A stretch of 64,000 nt of DNA from JAMXLO01 sp963696645 (lineage in GTDB: Bacteria > Pseudomonadota > Alphaproteobacteria > Acetobacterales > Acetobacteraceae): assembly GCA_963696645.1 (NCBI GenBank), contig CAVOKY010000011.1, positions 496,001 through 560,000 of the forward strand, in the 5' to 3' direction. The stretch's first letter is position 1, and each line of letters opens with the position of its first letter. The notes beneath the pieces are model-generated. The model saw only the letters and a program-made list of their open reading frames with translations, did not search any database and had not been told where the DNA came from. This document shows positions 1 through 8,586 of this stretch, piece after piece. Made by a program: the position numbers and the translations under genes.

Positions 1-1
1 G

Positions 2-383
2 TTCATCACCGCCGCCTGCCTGTTGCGCGGCCGCTTCGGCCTGGCCGAGCTCACGCCGGAGGCATTGGAGGATCCGCAGATTCTGGCATTGGCGGCGAAG
101 GTGGAATGCATCGCCGATCCCGATACGGCGTTTCCCGAGTACAATTCCGGCGGTGTCGAGCGTTACCACCACAGGTGGCGAGACGCACCGCGAGTACATC
201 CGGGTGAACCTCGGTATGGGCGACCGCGCGATGAGCGAAGCGGACATCGTCGCGAAGTATCGAGCTTCCGCCCGGTTGGCATTTTCCGCCGCGCAGGTCG
301 CACGGCTGGAACAATTGGTGCTGCATCTGGAGGATACATCGGTGGATGTATTGGCGGATGCGGTCAGTGGGAGGACAGCATGA
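2..383 (+). CDS. MmgE/PrpD family protein, C-terminal part (partial, frameshifted)
   Basis: The left window edge cuts this gene, so only about the last 125 codons are visible. The reading frame from base 2 (start FITAACLLRGRFGLAELTPE) matches the C-terminal helical domain of MmgE/PrpD proteins, the family of 2-methylcitrate dehydratase. It loses register near base 155 and continues in the next frame through THREYIRVNLGMGD and IVAKYRASARLAF to a TGA at 381-383. One inserted or lost base explains the break. The stop overlaps the ATG of the next gene in an ATGA, which indicates translational coupling and a tandem pair of homologues. Substrate unknown. Confidence 0.6.
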   Translation, partial: SSPPPACCAAASAWPSSRRRHWRIRRFWHWRRRWNASPIPIRRFPSTIPAVSSVTTTGGETHREYIRVNLGMGDRAMSEADIVAKYRASARLAFSAAQVARLEQLVLHLEDTSVDVLADAVSGRTA

Positions 384-1765
384 CCATCGCAAAGGACTTG
401 GCGGATCGGATCGCTGGCGTGACGTTCGACGTGCTGCCGGCGGATGCGCTGCATTGGGCGAAGGTGGCGATCCTGGACACCGTCGGCTGCACGCTGGCCG
501 GCGCCAGCGAGCCGTGCGCGCGCATCGTCGAGCGCGTTACCACGGCCGGCATGCCGACGGGGCAGTGCCTAGTGTTCGGCACCGATCATCGCGTGGGGCC
601 GCTCGATGCGGCGCTGATCAACGGCACTGCCGCGCACGCGCTGGACTTCGACGATTGCAGCAACACGCTTGGCGGCCATCCGTCCGCGCCGATCCTGCCC
701 GCGCTGTTCGCACTGGCCGAGACGCGTGGCGCTGATGGCCGCGCGTTCATCACCGCCTACGTCGCCGGGTGGGAAACCGAAACACGCATCGCACGCGGCA
801 TCAATTTCCATCATTACGAGAAAGGCTGGCATCCGACGGCGACGATCGGCGTGTTCGGCGCAACGGCCGCATGCTGCCACCTGCTTGGACTGGCGCCTGA
901 CGTGACCGCGACCGCCCTCGGGTTGGCAGCAACCTTCTCATCCGGCCTCAAGGCGAATTTCGGCACCATGACCAAGCCGCTGCATGTCGGGCACTGCTCG
1001 CGCAACGGACTGCTCGCGGCACTGCTGGCGGCGGATGGGTTCACCGCAAATCCCGGCGCGATCGAGCACCGGCAGGGCTTCCTGCATGTGTTCAACGGCG
1101 CGGGGAATTTCGATTCGGATGCGATCCTGCGCGACTGGGGGCAGCCGTGGGACATCGTGCAGCCCGGCGTGGCGATCAAGCAGTATCCCTGCTGCGGCAG
1201 CACGCATCCCGCGGTGGATGCGATGCTGATGCTGGTTCGCGAGCACGGCCTGACGCCGGCGATGGTCGAACGGGTGGTTTCGTGGACGCATCCGCGGCGG
1301 CTCGCGCACACCAACCGGCCGGATCCGCAAAGCGAACTGGACGCCAAGTTCAGTGTGCAGTACTGCCTGGCGCGCGCACTGCTCGATCGTCGCGTGTCGC
1401 TGGAGCATTTCGAGGGCGACAGTTACCGCGACCCGGCAATACGCGCGTTGCTGCCGCGCATCCATGCGGCGCCGCATCCCGACATGTCGATGGCGAGCAC
1501 CGAGCACTTCGGTGCGGAAGTGAAGGTGACGCTGACGGATGGGCGCGTGCTGACCGCGAAGGTCGCACGGCCGCTGGGTCGGGGGCCGGAGAATCCGCTG
1601 CCGGTCGATCTGCTGGAGGCGAAGTTTCTCAACTGCGCGACGCGGGCGTTGTCGATGGATGCGGCGGAGCGGCTGCTGTCGGTGCTGCGTATGCTGGATG
1701 GCGCTGCGGACATGCGCGACGCGACGACGGCGATGCTGCCGCAAGCCGCATTGGCGGCAGACTAG
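380..1765 (+). CDS. MmgE/PrpD family protein
   Basis: Intact protein of 461 residues, the usual length for MmgE/PrpD proteins, which include 2-methylcitrate dehydratase and cis-aconitate decarboxylase. Family-like stretches are ALDFDDCSNTLGGHPSAPIL near residue 90, YEKGWHPTATIGVFGA near residue 145 and KQYPCCGSTHPAVDAM near residue 270. The ATG at 380 is preferred because it overlaps the stop of the preceding homologue (ATGA) and begins the conserved N-terminal domain; the frame is open further upstream but that part is non-homologous read-through. Two adjacent family members together with an aldolase and a racemase suggest catabolism of a carboxylic acid. The exact reaction cannot be read from the sequence. 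Confidence 0.85.
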   Translation: MTIAKDLADRIAGVTFDVLPADALHWAKVAILDTVGCTLAGASEPCARIVERVTTAGMPTGQCLVFGTDHRVGPLDAALINGTAAHALDFDDCSNTLGGHPSAPILPALFALAETRGADGRAFITAYVAGWETETRIARGINFHHYEKGWHPTATIGVFGATAACCHLLGLAPDVTATALGLAATFSSGLKANFGTMTKPLHVGHCSRNGLLAALLAADGFTANPGAIEHRQGFLHVFNGAGNFDSDAILRDWGQPWDIVQPGVAIKQYPCCGSTHPAVDAMLMLVREHGLTPAMVERVVSWTHPRRLAHTNRPDPQSELDAKFSVQYCLARALLDRRVSLEHFEGDSYRDPAIRALLPRIHAAPHPDMSMASTEHFGAEVKVTLTDGRVLTAKVARPLGRGPENPLPVDLLEAKFLNCATRALSMDAAERLLSVLRMLDGAADMRDATTAMLPQAALAAD

Positions 1766-1783
1766 GCCGGACTAGTCAGTCCC

Positions 1784-1840
1784 TGTCATTGCGAGGAGCG
1801 CAGCGGTGCCCGGACTTGATCCGGGCAAGCAATCTCGTGG
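1784..1840. repeat. REP-like palindromic repeat, TGTCATTGCGAGGAGCG family
   Basis: Begins TGTCATTGCGAGGAGCGCAG and contains an inner hairpin (GCCCGG...CCGGGC) followed by CAATCTCGTGG. The same head sequence occurs as a near-perfect palindrome at 13732-13825 and in decayed form near 18535. It lies between convergent genes and may act as a transcription end or a dispersed mobile repeat. Confidence 0.6.
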
Positions 1841-1895
1841 AGCACTACGCCCCCGGCATCACTCCGTGGCAGCGCCCTTGCACTGACAGAGCGGA

Positions 1896-2760
1896 TCACG
1901 CCCGTCCCGAAACCCGCCGCCCGATCTCCAGCGCCGCAAATGACGGAACCGGCCCAGGCATCAGCCAGCGGAACCCCTGCTCGATCAACTTTTCGACGTT
2001 CTTCGCATCGACGTGCGGATGGCCGCACGGCACGTTGTGCTGCTTGCAGATTGCCAGCACCTCGTTGATCGCCGAGGCCACGGTGGGATGTTCGTACTGC
2101 CGCGGATAGCCGAGATCCTGCGACAGATCACCCTCGCCGATCAGCACCACGCCGATGCCGGGAACCTGCTCGAGCATCTTCGGCAGGTTGGCGATGGCGC
2201 GTTTCTCCTCGCACATGATGACCACCAGCACCTCGCCCTGCGGGTTCAACGGCCAGGTATCGGCGCGCGGGTAATATTCCTGATCGGTCAGGCCCCAGTA
2301 GCGCGCGGCGGTGCGCGGAGCGTCGCCGCGCTGGCCGGGCGGATCGTAGTATTTTGCCTCGCGCGGGCGCGGATAGCGGCAGGCCTGCACCGCGTTGCGC
2401 GCATCGTCCACCGTCGATACATGCGGCCACACGATGCCATAGACGCCGATATCGAGCACCTGCTTGGCGATCCACTGGCTGTTCTCGCCGCCGTTCGGCG
2501 GAATGCGCACGAACGGCGTCACCGTCGGGGCGATCTGAACCGGAGTTCGCGATCTGCCGCCGGTTCAACATGTATTGCAGGCAGTCGCGCAGCGCCTTGA
2601 TGTCGTACGGGTTGTGTTCCATCTCGAACACCACGCCGTCGTACGGCGCGCCGCTGATGGTCAGCGCATTGCTGATCTCGCCGGGGGAGAACGGCACGAA
2701 AGCCGGTTTGCCGGATTCCAGCGCCTTGATCGCGCCGTTCAGCCGCGGGATTTCAGCCAT
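1896..2760 (-). CDS. HpcH/HpaI aldolase/citrate lyase family protein (frameshifted)
   Basis: The N-terminal part reads MAEIPRLNGAIKALESGKPA and YDGVVFEMEHNPYD, and the C-terminal part reads TPFVRIPPNGGENSQWIAKQ, GVYGIVWPHV, VLIGEGDLSQDLG and CGHPHVD. These are the beta-alpha barrel segments of HpcH/HpaI class II pyruvate aldolases, with a metal-ligand glutamate and a PxVR-type motif. The two parts are in different frames and join near 2535-2550, where a single-base indel restores one protein of about 287 residues. The gene follows, in the same direction, a decarboxylase-like gene, a racemase and an exported binding protein. A retro-aldol role in carboxylic acid breakdown is inferred, not shown. 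Confidence 0.7.
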
Positions 2761-2770
2761 CGTCAGCTCC

Positions 2771-3669
2771 TTATGTCAGGGTCGCCACGAACAGTTCGTC
2801 GACGCCATAGGCTCGTGGAATCAGCTTCTGCTGCGCAGCATAGCGCATCACAATTCGATGGCAGGGCGGTTCGCCGCGATGCCGTACGGCTCCGGATCAT
2901 CACCGACCAGCGCGGTCAGCGGCGACGGAGCCGGCGCGCGAGGCCTGCCCCTTGGCTTCGATGAACAGCCGCATCAGTTCATCGGCCAGCCATGGGTACT
3001 CGGCCAGCAGCGCATCCTTCACCACGACGACATGGTTCACCGGGTAAGCGCCGGTCCTGCGATACCATGCGGCTGCCGCGACATCCGCAGCCAGGGATCA
3101 CCGTGCGGATTTGTCCCGGGTCGATGCCGGCAACGGCCAGCGCCGCATCGATCTCGCCGGTCATCAGCATCGCCCGCAGATCCTGGCCTGCGGCGATGCG
3201 CTGCACGAAGGGCGGATCGACGAATTCCTGAACGTGAGCGTCTTCCTCGGTGACCCAGGTCATCGCATCGGGCGCGACGCCATAGTCGTCCTGCAGTATG
3301 CCGCGCACCCACACGCCGGTGGTCTGCGACCAGGCACGCACGCCGATGCGCTTGCCGAGCAGGTCGGCCGGTCCACGCAACGGTGAGTCACGCCGGCAGA
3401 TCAATGCGCCGTGGTGGAAGCCCCGCAGCAACACCACCGGCAGCGCGGTGATCGGCTTGCCGTAGGCGCGTGCCTGCGCGTGCGTCGTCAGCGCGATCTC
3501 GCACAGGTCGAATTCCATCGCGCGGGTCATGCGGCGGAACGCGCGCGTTATGCGGATCCACATCCACGAAATCGAAGCCTACCCGCTCCGACGCAACAGT
3601 GCCGTCCTTCAATGCGCGCACCAGCGGCGACTTGCCGAGCGCGGTGCGCAGGGTGACCGGCGTTGTCAC
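2771..3669 (-). CDS. 4,5-dihydroxyphthalate decarboxylase-like / substrate-binding fold protein (frameshifted)
   Basis: Starts GTG at 3669 (VTTPVTLRTALGKSPLVRAL), overlapping the stop of the racemase gene upstream by 4 bases. Pieces in different frames give one protein of about 299 residues: GFDFVDVDPH, then ITRAFRRMTRAMEFDLCEIA, DLLGKRIGVRAWSQTTGVWV, ILQDDYGVAPDAMTWV, and a tail with VMRYAAQQKLIPRAYGVDEL ending at 2771. This pattern matches the 4,5-dihydroxyphthalate decarboxylase family, which shares the periplasmic binding protein fold. No signal peptide is evident, so a cytoplasmic enzyme is more likely than a transporter component. Frame breaks lie near 3550, 3080 and 2930 and look like isolated indels. 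Substrate unknown. Confidence 0.6.
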
Positions 3670-4481
3670 GGTGCCTTCACCGTCGGATAGATGTCCGCGC
3701 CGTAGTGCTTGCGGAATTCCACGATCTGGTCCGGCGGCGGCGCGGCATACGAACAGCGCTTCGACGTGAAACGCCCACCCATGATGCGGTTCAGCTTCAC
3801 TGCCATCTCGCCCAGCTTCACCAGGTTGGTGATGCCGTTCAGGATCGGCATGCCATCCTCGGTCTGGTGAATATCCGCATTCGCCAGCAGTGCCATCACC
3901 ACACCGCCCGCCGCAATCACCACCTCGGCGCCCGCTTCTGAATTCTGCGCGCGCGGCGCGATTGAACTGCGCCACGATGCGGTCGCGCGCCTCGCCCGGA
4001 TTTCGAACCCGGCGCCCAGATCGGTCAACCGGTCGATCGCCATGCGGTTCACCGCCGCCAGCCGATCCTTCAGCCCGTAGCGCATCACGTTCTCCACGAT
4101 GCGCGGGGTGAACTTCTCGTTGATCGTCACCAGCGAAAAGCTGGCGCCCATCATGCACGCGACGTGCATCGCCGATTCGCACAGTCCCAGCACCGGGATG
4201 TCGGCGATCTCGCGTGCCTCGCGCAGGCCGGGATCGGCGATGTTGCCGATCAGGAACGCATCGAATCCCTCGTGCACCGCGCGGTGCACGTTCTTCAGTA
4301 CCTCGCCGGTCTCCAGGTACTCCAGGTAGCGGAACTGGTCGCCCACGCCGCCGATCTCGGTGATGCCGGCGACATGGATCTCGGTGTCCGGATCACGCAC
4401 CTTGTCGAGGATGCCGCGCAGCACCCGCGGATAGCCGCCCCATTCGGTCTGGCGCGACATGCTCTGATACCAGAGTTTCAT
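3666..4481 (-). CDS. Aspartate/glutamate (hydantoin-type) racemase family protein
   Basis: Protein of 271 residues starting MKLWYQSMSRQTEWGGYPRV. Family marks are the two cysteine regions of the Asp/Glu/hydantoin racemase superfamily, here IADIPVLGLCESAMHVACMM, plus EVVIAAGGVVMALLAN, where the second catalytic cysteine is not obvious. Between about 3947 and 4005 the open frame reads through an unlikely stretch (RARRATASWRSSIAPRAQ), while the neighbouring frame gives GEARDRIVAQFNRAARA, which fits the family. Two indels that cancel out therefore sit inside the gene. It overlaps the decarboxylase-like gene (GTGA) and is probably co-transcribed with it. Confidence 0.7.
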   Translation of the reverse strand: MKLWYQSMSRQTEWGGYPRVLRGILDKVRDPDTEIHVAGITEIGGVGDQFRYLEYLETGEVLKNVHRAVHEGFDAFLIGNIADPGLREAREIADIPVLGLCESAMHVACMMGASFSLVTINEKFTPRIVENVMRYGLKDRLAAVNRMAIDRLTDLGAGFEIRARRATASWRSSIAPRAQNSEAGAEVVIAAGGVVMALLANADIHQTEDGMPILNGITNLVKLGEMAVKLNRIMGGRFTSKRCSYAAPPPDQIVEFRKHYGADIYPTVKAP

Positions 4482-4512
4482 GCGATCTCCCTCCGGCGCG
4501 CGGGCTCGGCAT

Positions 4513-5604
4513 TCACTGCGGCGGATGCCAGTCGAACCGCCCGGCGAGCCATTGCCGCAACGCGAGCAAGGCGTTCGCGTTGGCGGCGGTTGCGACGATG
4601 TTGATGGTGGCGACCGGCCCGCCATTCCCACGGACGTTGAGCGAGGCGCCGGTTGCCTGCACGGCGGCGGCAGCGGCGGCATCCGTGCCGGCTTGTCGCC
4701 ACAGCGAGACCATCGCCGCCGGCGTCAGTTGTGGCAGGACCAGCGCGAACTCCAGTCGCGCGGCCGCCGCAACAGCGCACCATGCGTGATACAGCGGATC
4801 GTTCGGTTTGCCGCCGGATCGCGTCTCGTACAGTTCGGCAAAATGCGGCACGTCTGGAAATGCAGGGTCGCGGGTCGGCCGCCCGGCATCATCGATGGCG
4901 CCGAGCGTGAACAGCGACTGCGCGCCGACCGCAGCGAACGCTTCGAATTGCTCGAGCACATTGGGACCGCGCAGCAGCACCGCATCCACCGCTCCCTGCG
5001 TGAAGGCATTGCGCGCCGCGTCCTGTTCGGTCAGGCCGAACACCGGTTGGATGTGTGTGCCCAGCAGGTGGATACCGAGTAACGCGGCCAGGTCGAGGCT
5101 GGCGGGCGCGGCGGCAGCGGGACGCGCATCGCCATCGGGCGCCAGCGCAGCCGGCAGGCCGACCACGATGCCGGAACTCAGCCCCGCCATCACCGGTACC
5201 CAGTGTCCAACGTCGAACTGCACCCTGGAATCGCCGACCATCCAGGCGAGCGCTGCCTGACCAGGCGCCAGCAGGACCGTCATGCCGTCCGGCGCACCGC
5301 GTGCCTCGAACCGATTGGCGCCGGTGACGCCATCGGCGGCACCGATTTCGAAACGGTGGATCGATGTATCGCCCGGCAGCGATTGCTCGAGCGCCGGCAG
5401 CAGTACATCGGCCCACCGGTTCAGCGCCCCGTCGCCCGGCCCGGCGACGAGAAGATTGGCGCCCTCCGGAAACGGCACGGCCGCAACAGGCGGTGCGGCG
5501 GCAAACGCTGGCGCGGCCGATGGCGTCTCAGACCGCATCAGGGCGGGCAAAGCGGTCAGCGCTGCAAGCAGGTGCCGCCGGCCAGGCTTCGGCAGGTCGA
5601 TCAT
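4513..5604 (-). CDS. Exported Bug/TctC-like solute-binding protein (putative)
   Basis: Protein of 363 residues from the ATG at 5604 (MIDLPKPGRRHLLAALTALP). It opens with an arginine pair and hydrophobic segment that look like a Tat or Sec signal, followed by an Ala/Pro-rich linker. The mature part (GANLLVAGPGDGALNRWADV, GMTVLLAPGQAALAWMVGD, HWVPVMAGLSSGIVVGLP) has the outline of tripartite tricarboxylate transporter binding proteins, but the match is weak and the usual PGG-type start is altered. Such orphan binding proteins often accompany catabolic genes in this group. A frame 48 bases longer is open upstream, but its N-terminus lacks signal features. Confidence 0.5.
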   Translation of the reverse strand: MIDLPKPGRRHLLAALTALPALMRSETPSAAPAFAAAPPVAAVPFPEGANLLVAGPGDGALNRWADVLLPALEQSLPGDTSIHRFEIGAADGVTGANRFEARGAPDGMTVLLAPGQAALAWMVGDSRVQFDVGHWVPVMAGLSSGIVVGLPAALAPDGDARPAAAAPASLDLAALLGIHLLGTHIQPVFGLTEQDAARNAFTQGAVDAVLLRGPNVLEQFEAFAAVGAQSLFTLGAIDDAGRPTRDPAFPDVPHFAELYETRSGGKPNDPLYHAWCAVAAAARLEFALVLPQLTPAAMVSLWRQAGTDAAAAAAVQATGASLNVRGNGGPVATINIVATAANANALLALRQWLAGRFDWHPPQ

Positions 5605-5697
5605 CCCGGTCCCCCAAGGGATCTTCCTATCCCCGAACCGCCCCGCAGGCAAAGCGGCGGCCGGCCGGGGATGCCGGCGGGGATTATGCCCAGGGGC

Positions 5698-6213
5698 TCA
5701 TTCGTCGTAGGAGACCAGCGCCTCGCACGGCACATCGAGCCGCGCGCGGCCGTTGAGGAAAGTCAGTTCGATCAATGCCGCCGCCGCAGGCACCACCGCG
5801 CCGACCTGCCGCAGCAGCGCGATGCTGGCCGCCATCGTGCCTCCGGTCGCGAGCAGATCATCCACCACCACCACACGCTGGCCAACTTCAACCGCATCGG
5901 CCTGCACCTCGATGCGATCGGTGCCGTATTCCAGCGCGTAATTCAGTCCGACCGTGATGCCCGGCAGCTTGTTGCGCTTGCGCAGCATGACGAAGCCGCA
6001 GCCGAGTTTCAACGCGAGCGGTGCGGCGATCAGGAAGCCACGGCTCTCGACGCCGGCGAGCAGATCCGGCTGATAGACGCGCACCGCCCGCGCCATGCGA
6101 CCCATCGCGACCTGCCACGCATCGGCATCACGCAGCAGGGTGGAGATGTCGTAGAACAGGATGCCGGCCTTGGGAAAATCCGGAATGCTCCGGATGTGGT
6201 CCTTGAGGTCCAT
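5698..6213 (-). CDS. apt: Adenine phosphoribosyltransferase
   Basis: Protein of 171 residues that converts adenine and PRPP to AMP in purine salvage in the cytoplasm. It starts MDLKDHIRSIPDFPKAGILF, the typical Apt N-terminus; the frame runs 12 codons further upstream without similarity. The PRPP-binding signature VVVVDDLLATGGTM and the segment GVESRGFLIAAPLALKLGCG are both present. Apt often neighbours mtnP in related genomes, since MtnP releases adenine; here the two are separated by an ECF sigma factor cassette on the other strand. Confidence 0.92.
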   Translation of the reverse strand: MDLKDHIRSIPDFPKAGILFYDISTLLRDADAWQVAMGRMARAVRVYQPDLLAGVESRGFLIAAPLALKLGCGFVMLRKRNKLPGITVGLNYALEYGTDRIEVQADAVEVGQRVVVVDDLLATGGTMAASIALLRQVGAVVPAAAALIELTFLNGRARLDVPCEALVSYDE

Positions 6214-6339
6214 GCGTGCCGGATGCCTTTCTGGGTGGGAAGCCGCCAAGGGATGTAGAACGCTGACGTGGCGGCCGCAACAAATGCCGATCGGACCGGA
6301 TATCCCGGTTGCGTGGGCCGTTGATATTATCCGCCCGCA

Positions 6340-6368
6340 TGTCGGGCTGCGGCTTGCTCGTTCGTCCT
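6340..6368 (+). promoter_or_regulatory. Candidate ECF42-type promoter (copy 1)
   Basis: TGTCGG at 6340-6345, a 17-base spacer, then CGTCCT at 6363-6368, ending 29 bases before the ATG of the DGPF gene. The same two boxes with the same spacing occur at 8057-8085 before the second DGPF gene. ECF42 sigma factors are reported to use a TGTCGA-like -35 and a CGTC-like -10; this is from memory of the family. Confidence 0.6.
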
Positions 6369-6397
6369 GAGAGATGGTGCAGCCGAAGGAGTGACAA

Positions 6398-6763
6398 ATG
6401 CTCTACGCGATTCTTTGCTATCACAATGAAGATGTCGTCAGTGCCTGGAGCAGGGAAGAGGATGCCGCCGTCCTCGCGAAGCGCGCGACGGTCACACGTG
6501 GCCTGGCCAGTGCGGGGAAACTCGGACCTGTCGCTCGCCTCATGCCGACGACCGCGGCGGTAACCGTAAGGTCGGGCAACGAGCCGCTTGTCATCGACGG
6601 CCCGTTCGCCGAGACCAAGGAACAGCTGCTCGGCTTCTACATCGTTGATTGCGCGACACTCGAGCAGGCCATCGAAATCGCCGGTCGAATGGGACATGGT
6701 GAATCGGGCGCACTCGAGATCCGGCCGGTGCGCCTGTTCGAGCCAGGCAGTGACGTGGCGTGA
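6398..6763 (+). CDS. DGPF-domain (YCII-related) protein
   Basis: Protein of 121 residues (MLYAILCYHNEDVVSAWSRE...). It carries the eponymous DGPF motif near residue 67 in VIDGPFAETKEQLLGFY and the dimeric alpha-beta barrel fold pattern of YCII-related proteins. The enzymatic role of DGPF proteins is unknown; they are the standard genomic partners of ECF42 sigma factors. A strong Shine-Dalgarno AAGGAG lies upstream. The stop overlaps the GTG start of the sigma factor gene (GTGA), so the two are translationally coupled. Confidence 0.85.
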   Translation: MLYAILCYHNEDVVSAWSREEDAAVLAKRATVTRGLASAGKLGPVARLMPTTAAVTVRSGNEPLVIDGPFAETKEQLLGFYIVDCATLEQAIEIAGRMGHGESGALEIRPVRLFEPGSDVA

Positions 6764-8013
6764 CCGACTTCGCCTGGATTGACACCGCGCTGAAGTCCGC
6801 TCGGCCCCAGGCGACCGACGCGCTGCTGCGCTACTTCCGTGATCTCGACCAGGCCGAGGAAGCCTTCCAGGAAGCCTGTCTTCGCGCGTTGAAGAGCTGG
6901 CCCATCAACGGTCCGCCGCGTGATCCCGCCGCGTGGCTCATCCTGGTCGGGCGCAACGCTGAGCTCGACGATGTGCGTCGTCGCAATCGGCACGAGCCAC
7001 TGCCGCCTGAGGAAGTCGTGTCGGATCTCGACGATGCCGAAGCGGATCTCGCGGAGCGGCTCGACAGCTCGCGCTATCGCGACGACATGCTGCGCCTGCT
7101 GTTCATCTGCTGCCATCCCGAGCTGCCGGCAACTCAGCAGATCGCGCTTGCGCTGCGCATAGTTTCGGGGCTTTCGGTGAGCGAGATCGCGCGCGCATTC
7201 CTGGTCAGCGAGACCGCCATGGAGCAGCGGATCACCAGGGCGAAGCGCCGCATCGCGCAAGCACAGTTCCCGTATGAAACGCCAGGCGCGATCGAGCGGA
7301 GCGAACGGCTGGCAGCGGTTGCGGCGATGATCTACCTGCTGTTCAACGAGGGCTATTCAGCGAGTGGCGGCACCGCACACATCCGCGTGCCGCTGTGCGA
7401 GGAGGCCAACCGGCTCGCTCGTCTGCTGCTTCGGCTGTTCCCGACCGAACCCGAGATCATGGGCCTGACTGCGCTGCTTCTGCTGCAACATGCGCGCGCG
7501 CCCGCACGGCTCGATACCGACGGCGAGATTGTGCTGCTGGAAGATCAGGACCGTGGCCTGTGGCATCACGACATGATCGGTGAGGGACTGACGCTGGTGG
7601 AAAAGGCGCTGCGGCATCGGCGTCCGGGCACGTATCGGGTGTAGGCCGCGATCGCCGCACTGCATGCGCGCGCGGCGCGGTTCGAGGACACCGACTGGGG
7701 CGAGATCGATCAGCTCTATGCCGTGCTGGAGAGGTTGCAGCCGTCGCCGGTGGTGACACTCAACCGCGCCGTTGCGGTCGCCCGATTGCATGGCCCGGCG
7801 GCGGCGCTGGCGATGATCGAGCCGCTCGCCGCGCAGCTTGCCGGCTATTTCCATTTCTTTGGCGTAAAGGGCGCGCTGCTCACGCAACTGGGGCGCACCG
7901 CGGAGGCGCGCACCGCCTTCGACCAGGCCATCGCGCTGGCGCTTACTCCGGCCGAGGCCGCGCACATCCGGCTGCATCTCGATCATTTGACCAGACAGAA
8001 CCCACCGGCGTGA
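6760..8013 (+). CDS. ECF42-family RNA polymerase sigma factor, interrupted by an in-frame TAG
   Basis: Starts GTG at 6760. Sigma region 2 occupies about residues 10-85 (LRYFRDLDQAEEAFQEACLR) and region 4 about 110-165 (SGLSVSEIARAFLVSETAME), followed by the DUF6596 segment (YLLFNEGYSASGGTAHIRVP). At 7642-7644 a TAG ends the frame after 294 residues. Directly behind it the same frame continues with AAIAALHARAARFEDTDWGE and a TPR-like tail to a TGA at 8013, giving 417 codons in total, the normal length for this group. The TAG replaces what is usually a glutamine codon (CAG), so one C-to-T change explains it. The C-terminal TPR extension is known to be needed for ECF42 activity, so the gene is inactive unless the stop is suppressed or is an error. 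Confidence 0.8.
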
Positions 8014-8056
8014 TGGCGCGGCGCCGCGCGCGCCGCACTAGAAAAATCGGCGTCGC

Positions 8057-8085
8057 TGTCGGATCGCTGCCGGTTCGTGCGTCCT
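8057..8085 (+). promoter_or_regulatory. Candidate ECF42-type promoter (copy 2)
   Basis: TGTCGG at 8057-8062, 17 bases, then CGTCCT at 8080-8085, ending 48 bases before the second DGPF gene. Box sequences and spacing are identical to those at 6340-6368, while the spacer sequences largely differ. This argues for a shared regulatory element rather than a simple duplication. Confidence 0.6.
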
Positions 8086-8133
8086 TGGTTTGCGAACCCG
8101 TCCAGCAATGCAGCAACCGAAGGAGATGCATCG

Positions 8134-8553
8134 ATGCGTTTCATGATCATCGTCAAGGCCAACAAGGACAGCGAAGCGGGCGTGATGCCGAGCCGCGAAC
8201 TGCTGACCGAGATGGGCAAGTTCAACGAGGCGCTGGTAAAGGCCGGCATCATGCTCGCGGGCGAGGGCCTGCAGCCAAGCTCGAACGGCGTGCGCGTCAG
8301 CTTCCCCGGCGGCAGGCTGACTGTCACCGACGGCCCGTTCCCCAACGCCAACGAGCTGATCGCTGGGTTCTGGCTTTGGCAGGTGAAGTCACGGGACGAG
8401 GCCCTCGAGTGGCTACGGCGTAGCCCGTTCGGCGAGGGGGCCGAGCTCGAGGTCCGCCGGGTGTTCGAGGTGGAGGATTTCGGCGGTGAGCTGACGCCCG
8501 AACTCAAGGAACAGGAACAGCGTCTGCGCGCGCAGACGGCCAACAGGCAATAA
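8134..8553 (+). CDS. DGPF-domain (YCII-related) protein
   Basis: Protein of 139 residues starting MRFMIIVKANKDSEAGVMPS, with AAGGAG just upstream. The DGPF motif appears in TVTDGPFPNANELIAGFWLW, and the C-terminal part (EVRRVFEVEDFGGELTPELK) is typical of the longer YCII-related proteins found beside ECF42 sigma factors. The frame is open 19 codons further upstream, but that segment overlaps the promoter-like motif and lacks similarity. It is likely a target of the sigma factor through the motif at 8057-8085 and is likely co-transcribed with the VOC protein 33 bases downstream. Confidence 0.82.
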   Translation: MRFMIIVKANKDSEAGVMPSRELLTEMGKFNEALVKAGIMLAGEGLQPSSNGVRVSFPGGRLTVTDGPFPNANELIAGFWLWQVKSRDEALEWLRRSPFGEGAELEVRRVFEVEDFGGELTPELKEQEQRLRAQTANRQ

Positions 8554-8586
8554 TTCGCGGCACGTCCGCAGCAACAGGAGAATGCG

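Noticed and set aside
6760..8013. Amber codon read as evidence for an alternative genetic code
   Set aside because: Other genes in the window end normally at TAG (for example the methyltransferase at 20457), so TAG is a standard stop here.
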